Part shown: positions 8,304 through 18,481 of the stretch, piece by piece
Layout of the letters: the number at the start of each line of letters is the position of its first letter
Numbering within the stretch: position 1 is the first letter of the stretch
From: Cronobacter turicensis z3032
Lineage (GTDB): Bacteria > Pseudomonadota > Gammaproteobacteria > Enterobacterales > Enterobacteriaceae
Direction: 5' to 3'
NCBI GenBank assembly: GCA_000027065.2
Contig: FN543093.2
Location: forward strand, 1,120,074-1,184,073
DNA: 64,000 nucleotides
Notes under the pieces: generated by a model
What the model saw: only the letters and a program-made list of their open reading frames with translations
What the model was told of the DNA's origin: nothing
The model's database searches: none
Program-made: the position numbers and the translations under genes

Positions 8304-9377
8304 ATGACGACGTTTATTCAGCTTCATCTGTTAACCGCTTACCCGGCCGCCAACCTGAACCGCGACGACACCGGCGCGCCGAAAACCGTCACCATCGGCG
8401 GCGCGTCGCGCCTGCGTGTCTCCTCGCAAAGCCTCAAGCGCGCCTGGCGCACCTCGGAGCTCTTTGAAGCGTCGTTCTGCGGACATATCGGCACCCGCAC
8501 CGCGCGTATTGGCCGCGAGGCGGCGGAAATCATGCTGGCGGGCGGCGTCACGCAGGCCAAAGCGATTGACTGGGGCGGCGCTATAGCAAACTACTTCGGC
8601 AAAGTAAAAAGCGAAAAAGATAAGAAAAAGCTGGAGAAAGATCCGCTGATCAACACCGAAACTGAAGAGTTGGTTCATATTAGCCCGACGGAAAGAGAGG
8701 CCGTGCATGCGCTGGCTCGCACGCTCGCGGTGGAGAAACGCGCGCCGACGGTGGATGAGCTGAATTTCCTGCGCAAAGACGCGATGGCGGTGGATATCGC
8801 GCTGTTTGGCCGCATGCTCGCCAGAAAGCCGGAGCATAATATCGAAGCCGCCTGTCAGGTCGCTCACGCGTTCGGCGTCGGTGAAACCCTGATGGAAGAC
8901 GATTTCTTCACGGCGGTGGACGATCTGCGCCAGGCCGCGGCGGAAGATGCGGGTGCCGGACATATCGGCGAGCTCGGTTTCGGCTCGGCGCTCTTTTATA
9001 CCTACCTGTGCATCGACCGCGATCGCCTGCTGGAAAACCTCAACGGCGACGAACCGCTTCTGGCGAAAACGCTACGGGCGCTGGGTGAGTGCGCGCTGAA
9101 AATCTCGCCCACCGGCAAACAAAATAGTTTCGCCTCCCGCGCGTACGCCAGCTGGGCGCTCGCCGAGAAAAGCACGGAACAGCCGCGCTCGCTGGCGGCG
9201 GCATTCTGGGAGCCGGTGACCGGTCACGATCAGCTCGAAGAGGCGGTGCGCCGCATCACCACGCTTCGCGACAACATGAATAACGTTTATGGCGGCGACG
9301 CGATGCCGTGCGCGATGCTGCATGGCGTTAAAGGGGAAGGTTCCGTCGCGCAGCTGCTGGATTTTATCAGCGCATAA
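8304..9377 (+). CDS. cas7: Cascade backbone subunit Cas7e (Cse4, CasC)
   Basis: Hexameric backbone protein that coats the crRNA spacer and kinks every sixth nucleotide. The product is 357 aa, near E. coli CasC (363). The N-terminal RRM start (FIQLHLLTAYPAANLNRDD) and the glycine-rich GGASRLRVSSQSLKRAWRTS region are typical. It starts at the ATG preceded by AAGGA, 11 nt after cse2. The every-sixth-base geometry this protein imposes matters for reading the self-target at 5910-5934. Confidence 0.95.
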   Translation: MTTFIQLHLLTAYPAANLNRDDTGAPKTVTIGGASRLRVSSQSLKRAWRTSELFEASFCGHIGTRTARIGREAAEIMLAGGVTQAKAIDWGGAIANYFGKVKSEKDKKKLEKDPLINTETEELVHISPTEREAVHALARTLAVEKRAPTVDELNFLRKDAMAVDIALFGRMLARKPEHNIEAACQVAHAFGVGETLMEDDFFTAVDDLRQAAAEDAGAGHIGELGFGSALFYTYLCIDRDRLLENLNGDEPLLAKTLRALGECALKISPTGKQNSFASRAYASWALAEKSTEQPRSLAAAFWEPVTGHDQLEEAVRRITTLRDNMNNVYGGDAMPCAMLHGVKGEGSVAQLLDFISA

Positions 9378-9386
9378 GGGGCGACA

Positions 9387-10139
9387 ATGAACCGCTATCT
9401 TATTTTCCAGCTCCAGGGGGCGATGGCCTCCTGGGGAGAGATTGCCGTCGGCGAGGTGCGCCATACGCGCGCGCTGCCGGGGCGCTCGGCGCTGCTCGGG
9501 CTGCTTGCCGCCGCGCTCGGCATCCGGCGTGACGACGACGCGGCGTTAAATGCGCTGAATGCGCATTATCAGTTTATCGTCTGCGCCGGGAAATTAAGCG
9601 CCTGGGCGCGGGACTACCACACGGTGCAGGTGCCGCGCGAAGCCCGCAAGGTGCGCTATGTCACCCGTAAAGATGAACTGCGCGACGCGCAGATGCTCGA
9701 AACGACGCTTTCCCGACGCGATTACTACGCCGACGGCTACTGGCTGGTCGCCGTCGCGGCGACGCCCGGCGCGCCTTATACGCTTGAGGCCTTACAGACG
9801 GCGCTGCGCGCGCCGGTCTTTCCGCTTTACCTTGGCCGCAAAAGCCACCCGCTCGGGCTGCCGCTCTGGCCGCAACTGTGCGAAGGCGAGGCCGCCATAG
9901 TGCTGCGTGAGGCGCAGACGCGCTACGGCGCGGCATTGCGCGAGCTCAGCCCGGCGCTGAAAGCGCTCGCGCAGTTTCATCCACACCTCTGGTGGGAAGG
10001 CGATCACGATGGCCTCACGGCGGATGAGATTCAGATCTGGCGCGATCAGCCGCTCAGCCGTCGGCGCTGGGATTTCGACATCCGGACGGTAAAACAAGGA
10101 CGACTGACGCAGGAGGCGACATGTATCTCTCAAAAATAA
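9387..10139 (+). CDS. cas5e: Cascade subunit Cas5e (CasD)
   Basis: RAMP-fold protein that caps the crRNA 5' handle in Cascade. The product is 250 aa, somewhat longer than E. coli CasD (224). The N-terminus YLIFQLQGAMASWGEIAVGE followed by an R..P.RSALLGLLAAALGI segment is the conserved Cas5e signature. The gene lies 9 nt after cas7 with an AAGGGG ribosome-binding sequence, and its last 19 nt overlap cas6e in another frame, indicating coupling. Confidence 0.95.
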   Translation: MNRYLIFQLQGAMASWGEIAVGEVRHTRALPGRSALLGLLAAALGIRRDDDAALNALNAHYQFIVCAGKLSAWARDYHTVQVPREARKVRYVTRKDELRDAQMLETTLSRRDYYADGYWLVAVAATPGAPYTLEALQTALRAPVFPLYLGRKSHPLGLPLWPQLCEGEAAIVLREAQTRYGAALRELSPALKALAQFHPHLWWEGDHDGLTADEIQIWRDQPLSRRRWDFDIRTVKQGRLTQEATCISQK

Positions 10140-10767
10140 CGCTCCCCACCGCCAGGCTTACGCCGGAGCGGCTGATGGAGATGATGGCGCGCGGCGAATA
10201 TGTCATGCACCAGTGGTTGTGGGAGTTGTTCCCCGGTGTGGCGCAGCGTCAGTACCTCTACCGGCGCGAGACGCTGCAAAACGGCTTTTGTTTTTATTTG
10301 TTGTCCGCCAGCGCGCCCGAGCGCACGCATCCGCTGTTTGAGATTCAGACGCGCCCGTTTGCCCCAGCGCTTGATGAAGGCGCCGCGCTGCGTTTTACGC
10401 TGCGGGCTAATCCGGTCGTCACCCGCAACGGTAAACGGCACGATGTGCTGATGAACGCCAAACGCGAGGGAAGACCTTTCTCGCAACGCAGTGAAGTGTG
10501 GGAGAAGCAGGAGCAGGCTGCGCTGGCGTGGCTCGTCGCGCAGGGCGAGAAAGGCGGCTTTCGTCTCTCGCAGGCTTGCGTCGCGGCATATCGTCAGCAG
10601 CAGGTCGTGAAGAAACGCGGCGAGTTGATTCAGTTCAGCACGGTCGATTATGAAGGCGCGCTTACTGTGACCGATCCGGCGCAATTTATGGCGCGGCTTC
10701 ACGAGGGTTTTGGCAAGTGCCGGGCCTTTGGCTGCGGGCTGATGCTCATCAAACCGGGCGACGGGGC

Positions 10768-10771
<4 letters not shown>
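10121..10771 (+). CDS. cas6e: CRISPR RNA endonuclease Cas6e (CasE)
   Basis: Ribonuclease that cuts each repeat at the base of its hairpin to leave an 8-nt 5' handle, and then stays bound to the 3' hairpin. The product is 216 aa (E. coli CasE 199). H30 in MHQWLWELFPG aligns with the catalytic His20 of the E. coli enzyme. The C-terminal glycine-rich loop (AFGCGLMLIKPG) is present. The hairpins it should recognise are in the main array and also in the solitary repeat at 5790-5818. Confidence 0.95.
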
Positions 10772-11978
<1,207 letters not shown>

Positions 11979-12074
11979 GTTAATGGTTCTTTAATAATAT
12001 GAGATTGTAAACCAAACGTTGGTAGGATGTTGACTGCCAAAAAAACGTAATGAATACAGTAGGGTAGATTTAGA
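11979..12074 (+). promoter_or_regulatory. CRISPR leader
   Basis: AT-rich 96-bp segment between cas2 and the first repeat. TTGACT at 12030-12035 is a plausible -35 element for the array transcript, with no convincing -10 downstream. I could not find a clear IHF consensus. Confidence 0.75.
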
Positions 12075-14116
12075 GTGTTCCCCGCGCGAGCGGGGATAAA
12101 CCGGCGACGAGATGGTTTCCGAAACCTATCACGGCGTGTTCCCCGCGCGAGCGGGGATAAACCGGTAAAACGTGTATGCAATATCACTTTTCACCCGTGT
12201 TCCCCGCGCGAGCGGGGATAAACCGTTACTGCGTATTTTTTGAATCAGGCCCATTTCGTGTTCCCCGCGCGAGCGGGGATAAACCGTAGACAAAGGCAAT
12301 AAGATCGAGTTTCCCACTGTGTTCCCCGCGCGAGCGGGGATAAACCGTAGTCGGCCTGGCGTCCGGGAAAATTACCCTCGTGTTCCCCGCGCGAGCGGGG
12401 ATAAACCGGAAGAACCCGGCAGACATTAAGGCGCAATACCGTGTTCCCCGCGCGAGCGGGGATAAACCGAGCGGCATCTTCCTTACAGTGCGAGAATTGG
12501 CGTGTTCCCCGCGCGAGCGGGGATAAACCGCAAATTTCTGAGCGCATCAATAAACGTTTCGAGTGTTCCCCGCGCGAGCGGGGATAAACCGTGAATATTC
12601 TTGCGGGGTCTCAGATTTGAAAAGTGTTCCCCGCGCGAGCGGGGATAAACCGGTGCATAAGGTGCGAGCGATCTCCTGTTGGTCGTGTTCCCCGCGCGAG
12701 CGGGGATAAACCGGCTATCGTCACCTCTGCGGTAGCGCTTAAACAGTGTTCCCCGCGCGAGCGGGGATAAACCGAATACCCGCAGGTCAGACAAAAAATC
12801 AACAGCGTGTTCCCCGCGCGAGCGGGGATAAACCGCGCTTCCAACTAAACCTTGAGGCGCTCGCAGCGTGTTCCCCGCGCCAGCGGGGATAAACCGGTTT
12901 TAACGTTGGAAAGAAGAACATCATAGAGGTGTTCCCCGCGCCAGCGGGGATAAACCGCTGAACATAGGTTCACTGCAATCATCATTCACGTGTTCCCCGC
13001 GCCAGCGGGGATAAACCGAGCTAACTTCAACCCGTGCGGCGACGCCGTCGGTGTTCCCCGCGCCAGCGGGGATAAACCGGGATTACCGCGCCGTCAGACC
13101 ACTTATCATACGTGTTCCCCGCGCCAACGGGGATAAACCGTTGATAATCAGGTTTCGCGGCTGCAGGCGCCCGTGTTCCCCGCGCCAGCGGGGATAAACC
13201 GCTTCTGCTGATACTCCGCCTTAATCGCTTTGCGTGTTCCCCGCGCCAGCGGGGATAAACCGCGCGAGCTTCGCCTTTACCAGTGGGTGAAGGAGTGTTC
13301 CCCGCGCCAGCGGGGATAAACCGGTCTTCGGTTTTGCTGCGGCCGGTAATGCTGGGTGTTCCCCGCGCCAGCGGGGATAAACCGCCTGTTTTCTCTAACT
13401 GATTACGAGCCACGCCGTGTTCCCCGCGCGAGCGGGGATAAACCGCCATGCTCAGTGCGGCAGCGGGTTTAGTTGCGGTGTTCCCCGCGCGAGCGGGGAT
13501 AAACCGCACTCGCCGCATGCGTAGGTTTCATCCGGCTCGTGTTCCCCGCGCGAGCGGAGATAAACCGCTGAAAATTAACGACTCTTACGCAATGCAGACG
13601 TGTTCCCCGCGCGAGCGGGGATAAACCGTTCGTTGACACCGACGGCAACGTAATCACCACGTGTTCCCCGCGCCAGCGGGGATAAACCGGTCTGTTCAAA
13701 ACTGGACGATTTCGCGCCAGCGTGTTCCTCGCGCCAGCGGGGATAAACCGGGCCGGAGGAGAGTTACAGCGAGTACAACCGTGTGTTCCCCGCGCCAGCG
13801 GGGATAAACCGGTATTAACGACCTTTTAAACATACCCGGCGTCGTGTTCCCCGCGCCAGCGGGGATAAACCTGGCAGGGCGACGATGTGGCCGGGTTTGA
13901 AAACGTGTTCCCCGCGCCAGCGGGGATAAACCGGTATCCCAATTCATAGCTATGAAGGTGCCAGCGTGTTCCCCGCGCCAGCGGGGATAAACCGCGTCCA
14001 GCAGAGACAGCAGAAACGGCAGCAGTGTGTTCCCCGCGCCAGCGGGGATAAACCGTAAACCTGGCACGCGAGCGCGCTGGCGCTGAAGTTTTCCCCGCGC
14101 GAGCGGGGATAAACCT
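12075..14116 (+). CRISPR. Type I-E CRISPR array, 34 repeats and 33 spacers
   Basis: Repeats of 29 nt recur every 61 nt without exception, so all 33 spacers are 32 nt. The repeat is GTGTTCCCCGCGC, then G or C, then AGCGGGGATAAACCG. The G form occurs in repeats 1-13, 23-26 and 34; the C form in 14-22 and 27-33. Single-base variants occur in repeats 18, 25, 28 and 30. The last repeat (14088-14116) differs at its third and last bases, as expected for the leader-distal end. No spacer is duplicated. The regular, little-degraded structure suggests an active or recently active array. Confidence 0.99.
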
Positions 14117-14161
14117 CATCCGTTTAGGCTTCTTTCTGCACCACCAGCGGTTCCCTGCTGC

Positions 14162-14190
14162 GGCGGATGCGCTTCGCTTACCCATCCTAC
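14162..14190 (+). repeat. Dispersed palindromic repeat, copy 1
   Basis: Contains GCGCTTCGCTTACCCATCCTAC. It is a member of the 29-31-bp family also at 14211, 44638, 44687, 51864, 51914 and 51975. The arms of the stem are diverged in this copy. Confidence 0.8.
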
Positions 14191-14210
14191 AGGCGCAGAT
14201 CTTCATGCCC

Positions 14211-14239
14211 GGTGGGTGCGCTTCGCTTACCCACTCTAC
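14211..14239 (+). repeat. Dispersed palindromic repeat, copy 2
   Basis: GGTGGGT, then GCGCTTCGCTT, then ACCCACTCTAC. GTGGGT and ACCCAC form the stem. It is in the same orientation as copy 1, 49 bp away, between the array and ffs. Confidence 0.85.
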
Positions 14240-14327
14240 GGGCGCGCATTCTCATGCACCCGTTTTACAAAACCTTCACTACGCCTGCTCCGATTGAGCA
14301 ATAAACCGGCATCCGGCGCGCGTTGGG

Positions 14328-14356
14328 TTGCAATCGCCAGGGGCAACAGACATAAT
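14328..14356 (+). promoter_or_regulatory. ffs promoter
   Basis: TTGCAA (14328-14333), a 17-bp spacer, and CATAAT (14351-14356), followed by a GC-rich discriminator (GCGCCTGCGCG), as expected for a stringently controlled stable-RNA promoter. It lies about 30 bp before the mature 4.5S RNA, leaving room for the 5' precursor. Confidence 0.8.
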
Positions 14357-14385
14357 GCGCCTGCGCGTTTAACGACGCTCTCAAT

Positions 14386-14499
14386 GGGGGCCCTGTTGGT
14401 TCTCCCGCAACGCTACTCTGTTTACCAGGTCAGGTCCGGAAGGAAGCAGCCAAGGCAGATGACGTGTGTGCCGGGATGTAGCTGGCAGGGCCCCCACCC
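14386..14499 (+). ncRNA. ffs: 4.5S RNA, signal recognition particle RNA
   Basis: The 114-nt interval matches E. coli 4.5S RNA nearly base for base, including the apical loop core CAGGTCAGGTCCGGAAGGAA and the closing ends GGGGGCCCTG and CAGGGCCCCC. It binds Ffh to form the bacterial SRP. One change against E. coli near the 5' end (GGGGGCC for GGGGGCT) pairs with GGCCCCC at the 3' end. It forms the right border of the CRISPR-Cas insertion. Confidence 0.98.
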
Positions 14500-14791
14500 A
14501 TTTCAGGCTCCTGTGCCGCGACAACCTTCTTCGATTCGCCTGGTTTTAAGCATCCGCTTCTGCGTTTTCCTGCTACTCCCACAGCTATTTATTTCCACGA
14601 TCCCGCCAGGATTATTTTATTCTGTAGTTTAAAATTAATTATACTGTCATTTATCTGTCATCTTATTGTCATAATCAACAGACCGATATCTCATTTTTAA
14701 AACGTCTTTTTATAAGTAAGAGCTTAACGCTGGATCTTAATAATCAATTGAGGTATTAAATAGCTCTCATCTGAAAAGAAAGGAATTTTCT

Positions 14792-15046
14792 ATGACTGCT
14801 GCGGTGCTTAACGTAAAAATAAATACGGATCTTAAAGAAAAGCTTCGTCAGTATGCTGAGCAACACAGTGAAACGCTCAGCGCCGCCACAGAAAAACTGC
14901 TGCTCAAAGCGTTGATGCTCAATGATGAAGACGATGCGGTGAACAGCGAAGAGATCGACAGTCAGCATACCGAAGAAGAAGATGTATCCCCACTTTCTGT
15001 AAAAGAAATCAAAGCGCTACGTAAACTGCTGAAGAAAAGAAAATGA
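14792..15046 (+). CDS. Small ribbon-helix-helix-like protein
   Basis: 84-aa protein with AAAGGAA before its ATG. The first 40 residues (AVLNVKINTDLKEKLRQYAE, then a helix ending LLLKALM) look like a ribbon-helix-helix DNA-binding fold: a short beta strand with alternating hydrophobics followed by two helices. The middle is acidic (DDEDD, EEIDS, EEED) and the C-terminus basic (KALRKLLKKRK). Its TGA overlaps the ATG of the next gene. RHH proteins paired with a small downstream gene are often antitoxins or autoregulators, but no function can be assigned here. The DNA around it is AT-richer than its neighbours, suggesting acquisition. Confidence 0.65.
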   Translation: MTAAVLNVKINTDLKEKLRQYAEQHSETLSAATEKLLLKALMLNDEDDAVNSEEIDSQHTEEEDVSPLSVKEIKALRKLLKKRK

Positions 15047-15264
15047 AAGACTCCTCTTTATCTGGCACGGCTTCAACCTACCGGGAAGCCTGTGAGCTGT
15101 TGCGTTCAGGTTATGTCAAACATGTCCGTCTGTGCTGGGATGTCGGCAGCGATGAGTTTTTTCGCATCGCGTCAGACTGGTGCGACGCGGGTGCAAAAAT
15201 AAAAAAAGAGGGCGATGCGTTCGTCATTTCCCTGAAAGGTTTTCCGGTTCCGCGCCAGCATTAA
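15043..15264 (+). CDS. Small protein of unknown function paired with the RHH-like gene
   Basis: 73-aa protein whose ATG overlaps the upstream stop (ATGA), so the two are translationally coupled. I do not recognise the family. It has a helix-strand-helix-strand layout (YREACELLRSGYVKHVRLCWD, then FFRIASDWCDAGAKIKKEGD, then FVISLKGFPV), somewhat like a TusA-type two-layer fold, with two cysteines (W-C-D context in one). There is no signal peptide or membrane segment. It could be an effector or toxin whose antitoxin is the RHH partner; this is speculation from gene layout only. Confidence 0.6.
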   Translation: MKDSSLSGTASTYREACELLRSGYVKHVRLCWDVGSDEFFRIASDWCDAGAKIKKEGDAFVISLKGFPVPRQH

Positions 15265-15307
15265 TTTCCGCCTGCTCAATGCGTCATGAATATATCATCC
15301 GCGTGAC

Positions 15308-15330
15308 ACGGCGCTGTTACAAAGCGCCGT
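15308..15330. other. Stem-loop after the small gene pair
   Basis: ACGGCGCT-GTTACAA-AGCGCCGT, an 8-bp perfect stem 44 bp after the second gene of the pair. It has no T run, so it is at most a weak terminator or an mRNA 3' stabiliser. Confidence 0.5.
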
Positions 15331-15471
15331 CATTATCGTTCGCATAATAAAATGATACGCCTCACCATCTCAAATTATGTGCAGTCACGGATGACCGTTT
15401 TTTATGGCGAGCCGGAAGGCTCGTCATCTGTTTTTTTCTCTTCTTTCAGACTCACCTTAATCGCCGCACTG

Positions 15472-16893
15472 TCACACCAGCCCACGGGCGAGTGGGGCGC
15501 GCGTCTCCATTAACTGCTGCCAGAGCGGCTGCAACCGGCCAAACGCCTCTTCCAGCTGTTCCGTTTCAAGCGTAAACGGCATCCGCAGAAAGCGTTCGAA
15601 AGCGCTATCCACGCCAAAGCGGTTGCCCGGCCCAAGATGAATGCCGAGCCCTTCGGCGCTGGCCGCGAATCGCGTCGCCAGCGGGCGCGGCAGCTCGACC
15701 CAGAACGATAACCCGCCTTGCGGCAAGGTCGCGCGCCACTGCGGAAAATAGCGCTGCATGGCGTCAAGACATGCATCGCGGCGCGCTTTTAACGCGGCGC
15801 GGCGCGGCGGCAGAAAGTGCGGCGACGCCTCGATAAGCGTAGCGACGGCAAGTTGTTCCAGCAGCGGCGAGCCGAGATCGAGCGTATCACGCATCTGAAT
15901 CAGCGAGGCGATAGTGCGCGCGCTGGCGCGTATCCAGCCGAGCCGCAACCCGCCCCAGAAGCTTTTACCTGCGGACCCGAGCGTGATGACCCCATCCTGC
16001 GCATCGAAAGCCGCGAGCGGCGGCGGCGGGGCGTCTTCATACCAGAGATCGACCATGGTTTCGTCGATGACCAGCGTCGTGCGGCTGGCTGTGGCTGCGG
16101 CTGCAACGCGCTCACGGGTCGCGGCGTCCATACAGTAGCCGGTGGGGTTGTGATAATCAGGAATGAGGTACGCGAGGCGAGGCGACGTCTGGGCAAAGGT
16201 GGCCGCCAGCCCGTCCGGGTCCCAGCCCTGGCCCGCCAGCGATACCGGCACCGGGCGGCATGACGCCCCGCGGATGGCGGCGAGGGCGAGCGGGTACGTG
16301 GGATTATCGACCACCACCCGGTCGCCGGGGCCGGTCAGCAGCCGCAGAACCAGCGCAAAACCGCTCACCGCGCCGTTGACCAGCATCACCTGATCGGGAG
16401 TGGTGGGCAGGCCGCGCGCGCCGTAGCGGGCGGCGATGGTTTGACGCAGGCGCAGCAGTCCCTGCGGATCGTAGCCGGTATGGCCGAGATAGTCCGGTAG
16501 CTGCGCCACGGCCCGCTGGCAGGCTGCTAACACCTCCGGCCCCGCGCTCAGCGCGGCGGTGGAGAGATCGAGCGCGCCGCCGCTGCCGGTCAGCGTGGGC
16601 ACCGAGGCGCTGGCGGGCAGGGCGATCGCGGAGCCTGCGCCGTGGCGGCTTACCAGAAAGCCTTCATCACGCAGCAGCCCCAGCGCGCTCGCCACCGTCG
16701 TGCGGCTGACGCCCAGCGCGCCGGCCAGCTCACGTTCGCCCGGCAGACGGCTCGCGAGCGGCAGGCGTCCGTCCAGAATGATGAGGCGCAATGCCTGCGC
16801 CAGCTGACGATAGACCGGCTGACGAGAATGCTCCTGCTGCCAGCGGCCAAGCAGGCGCAGCAGCGACGCGGTGCCGGTGCGACGAGGTGTCAT
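15472..16893 (-). CDS. MocR-family transcriptional regulator (GntR HTH plus aminotransferase-like domain)
   Basis: 473-aa MocR protein. Residues about 20-90 form a GntR winged helix (LPGERELAGALGVSRTTVASAL). The rest is a fold-type I aminotransferase-like domain with the PLP-lysine motif GSAGKSFWGGLRLGW and the DNPTYPLA and PDYHNPTGY motifs. Such proteins sense PLP or a PLP adduct and control an adjacent gene. It is divergent from a YczE-type membrane protein, a recurrent pairing, and two direct repeats in the shared promoter are likely its operator. A fold-type I transaminase activity is not expected in vivo. Confidence 0.9.
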   Translation of the reverse strand: MTPRRTGTASLLRLLGRWQQEHSRQPVYRQLAQALRLIILDGRLPLASRLPGERELAGALGVSRTTVASALGLLRDEGFLVSRHGAGSAIALPASASVPTLTGSGGALDLSTAALSAGPEVLAACQRAVAQLPDYLGHTGYDPQGLLRLRQTIAARYGARGLPTTPDQVMLVNGAVSGFALVLRLLTGPGDRVVVDNPTYPLALAAIRGASCRPVPVSLAGQGWDPDGLAATFAQTSPRLAYLIPDYHNPTGYCMDAATRERVAAAATASRTTLVIDETMVDLWYEDAPPPPLAAFDAQDGVITLGSAGKSFWGGLRLGWIRASARTIASLIQMRDTLDLGSPLLEQLAVATLIEASPHFLPPRRAALKARRDACLDAMQRYFPQWRATLPQGGLSFWVELPRPLATRFAASAEGLGIHLGPGNRFGVDSAFERFLRMPFTLETEQLEEAFGRLQPLWQQLMETRAPLARGLV

Positions 16894-16913
16894 AAGCAGT
16901 CCACTTTGTTGAA

Positions 16914-16946
16914 ACTGGACCTTAATCTTACGGCCACTGGCCTTAA
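16914..16946. promoter_or_regulatory. Direct-repeat operator between MocR regulator and YczE-like gene
   Basis: ACTGGACCTTAA (16914-16925) and ACTGGCCTTAA (16936-16946) are direct repeats offset by 22 bp, about two helical turns. MocR dimers commonly bind such tandem sites in the divergent promoter they control. Confidence 0.7.
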
Positions 16947-16979
16947 AGTAGAAGCCAGATTACGGGTGAGGAAAAAAGT

Positions 16980-17597
16980 ATGTGGCGTCGTTTAGTTCAG
17001 TTGTATGTCGGGCTTGCGCTGTATGGCGTATCGACCGCAATGTTCGTTCGGGCCAATCTCGGCACCGATCCGTGGAATGTGTTTCACGTCGGTCTGGCGC
17101 GGCTGCTGTCGCTTAATCTCGGCATGGTAATAATCGGCGTTGGCGTGCTGGTGCTGCTCTTGTGGGTGCCGCTGCGCCAGAAACCGGGCCTTGGCACAAT
17201 CAGTAACGTCATTATGATTGGGCTGGCGGCAGATGCGGCGCTGGCCGTGCTGCCTGCGCCGTCCTCGCTTGCGCTGCGCTGCGGGCTGCTTGCCGCGGCT
17301 GTCGTGCTGAATGCGCTGGCGACCGGCATGTATATCGGCGCGGGGTTTGGCGCCGGGCCGCGCGATGGTCTGATGACCGGTATTAACGCCCGTACCGGCT
17401 GGTCGGTGCGCAGCGTACGGACGGCGATTGAAGTTTCCGTCCTGCTGGCAGGCTGGGCGATGGGCGGCACGCTGGGAATTGGCACGGTGGTGTATGCGCT
17501 GGCTATCGGGCCGCTTATTCAGCTCTGCCTGCCGTGGTTTCAGACGCGGCGCGTAAAGCCTGACGCGCCGGCCGTCGCGGCGGCGGAAAAAGGGTGA
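16980..17597 (+). CDS. YczE/YyaS/YitT-type integral membrane protein
   Basis: 205-aa polytopic inner-membrane protein with about five to six hydrophobic segments (for example VIIGVGVLVLLLWVPL and LLAAAVVLNALATGMYIGAGF). The N-terminal motif GLALYGVSTAMFVRANLGTDPWNVFH and the central GFGAGPRDGLMTG motif are characteristic of the YczE family. The substrate is unknown; a vitamin B6-related transport role has been proposed because of the constant pairing with MocR regulators. The start follows GAGG. It is divergent from the regulator gene. Confidence 0.85.
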   Translation: MWRRLVQLYVGLALYGVSTAMFVRANLGTDPWNVFHVGLARLLSLNLGMVIIGVGVLVLLLWVPLRQKPGLGTISNVIMIGLAADAALAVLPAPSSLALRCGLLAAAVVLNALATGMYIGAGFGAGPRDGLMTGINARTGWSVRSVRTAIEVSVLLAGWAMGGTLGIGTVVYALAIGPLIQLCLPWFQTRRVKPDAPAVAAAEKG

Positions 17598-17653
17598 GTC
17601 GCCTTTTTGCCGTGTTGCGTTATGCTGAGCGTTTCCGCTGATGAGGAATTGCC

Positions 17654-18481
17654 ATGTCGAACCCTGCAACGTTACGCGCGCGGCCCGCGATCCACTGGAG
17701 CAGCGACGCGCTGGCCGCGCTGCTGTGCCGCTGTTTTGATGGCTATCTGGTGCCGTTCCAGCTGGACGGCGCAGCATTCGCTTATCGCTTCGGCGCAGAG
17801 AATGTTTGCCTGAACGCCAGCCGCGTCTGGCTTGAAGGCGAGAATGTCGTCGCGCTGGCGCTCATTGCCCGGCGCGGCTGGCGCAGTCGTCTGGCGGCGT
17901 TCGCCATTCATCCTGACTGGCGCGGAAAAGGCGTGGGTAAAACGCTGATGATGCAGTTGCTGGACGAAGCCCACGAGCGCGGCGAGAAAAGCATGACGCT
18001 TGAGGTGATTGTCGGTAATGACGCCGGCCAGGCGCTGTATGAGCGCGTAGGGTTTGCGTGCGAGAAAACCCTGGTCGGTTTTCAGGCTCATAGCCCGACG
18101 GCGTTTGTGAATACCCAGGCGCTGATCCCCTGCGATCCCGGTGACGTGGCGCAGCGCATGGCGGCGCAGGCGGAAGCGTTCGCGTGGCTGATGGCGCCGG
18201 AAACGGCGCAGGCGCTGCCGGGCGTAGGGGTTTCACTGGATAATCAGGCGTTCGCTATTGTGGCGACCGGTTTTGCCCAGCCGCAACTGCGCGCGCTGTG
18301 GGTGGCGCCGCAGGCGCGGCGTGAAGGGCGCGCCCGACAATTATTGTCGCTGCTGCATGAGCGCTTTGCGGGGTTAACAACGCCGGTGGCGGTCGATCAG
18401 CGCCTGGCGCCGCTCTTTGAGCAGAGCGGTTTTCGCATTCAGCCGGTGCGTCAGTATGAAATGCGGCATTCGCTTACGTAA
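17654..18481 (+). CDS. Tandem GNAT N-acetyltransferase
   Basis: 275 aa with two GNAT-like halves. The first half (residues about 30-150) has the acetyl-CoA motif A, FAIHPDWRGKGVGKTLM, and motif B, NDAGQALYERVGF. The second half (about 190-270) is a weaker copy (LRALWVAPQARREGRARQLL, then LFEQSGFR) that has lost the Q/RxxGxG loop and may be structural. The substrate is unknown. The start at 17654 has GAGGAA upstream. Its 3' end overlaps the convergent pdeB gene by 8 bp. Confidence 0.85.
   Translation: MSNPATLRARPAIHWSSDALAALLCRCFDGYLVPFQLDGAAFAYRFGAENVCLNASRVWLEGENVVALALIARRGWRSRLAAFAIHPDWRGKGVGKTLMMQLLDEAHERGEKSMTLEVIVGNDAGQALYERVGFACEKTLVGFQAHSPTAFVNTQALIPCDPGDVAQRMAAQAEAFAWLMAPETAQALPGVGVSLDNQAFAIVATGFAQPQLRALWVAPQARREGRARQLLSLLHERFAGLTTPVAVDQRLAPLFEQSGFRIQPVRQYEMRHSLT

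Noticed and set aside
14216..14632. A 138-codon frame across the ffs region
   Set aside because: It reads through the promoter and the whole 4.5S RNA gene, which is unambiguous.
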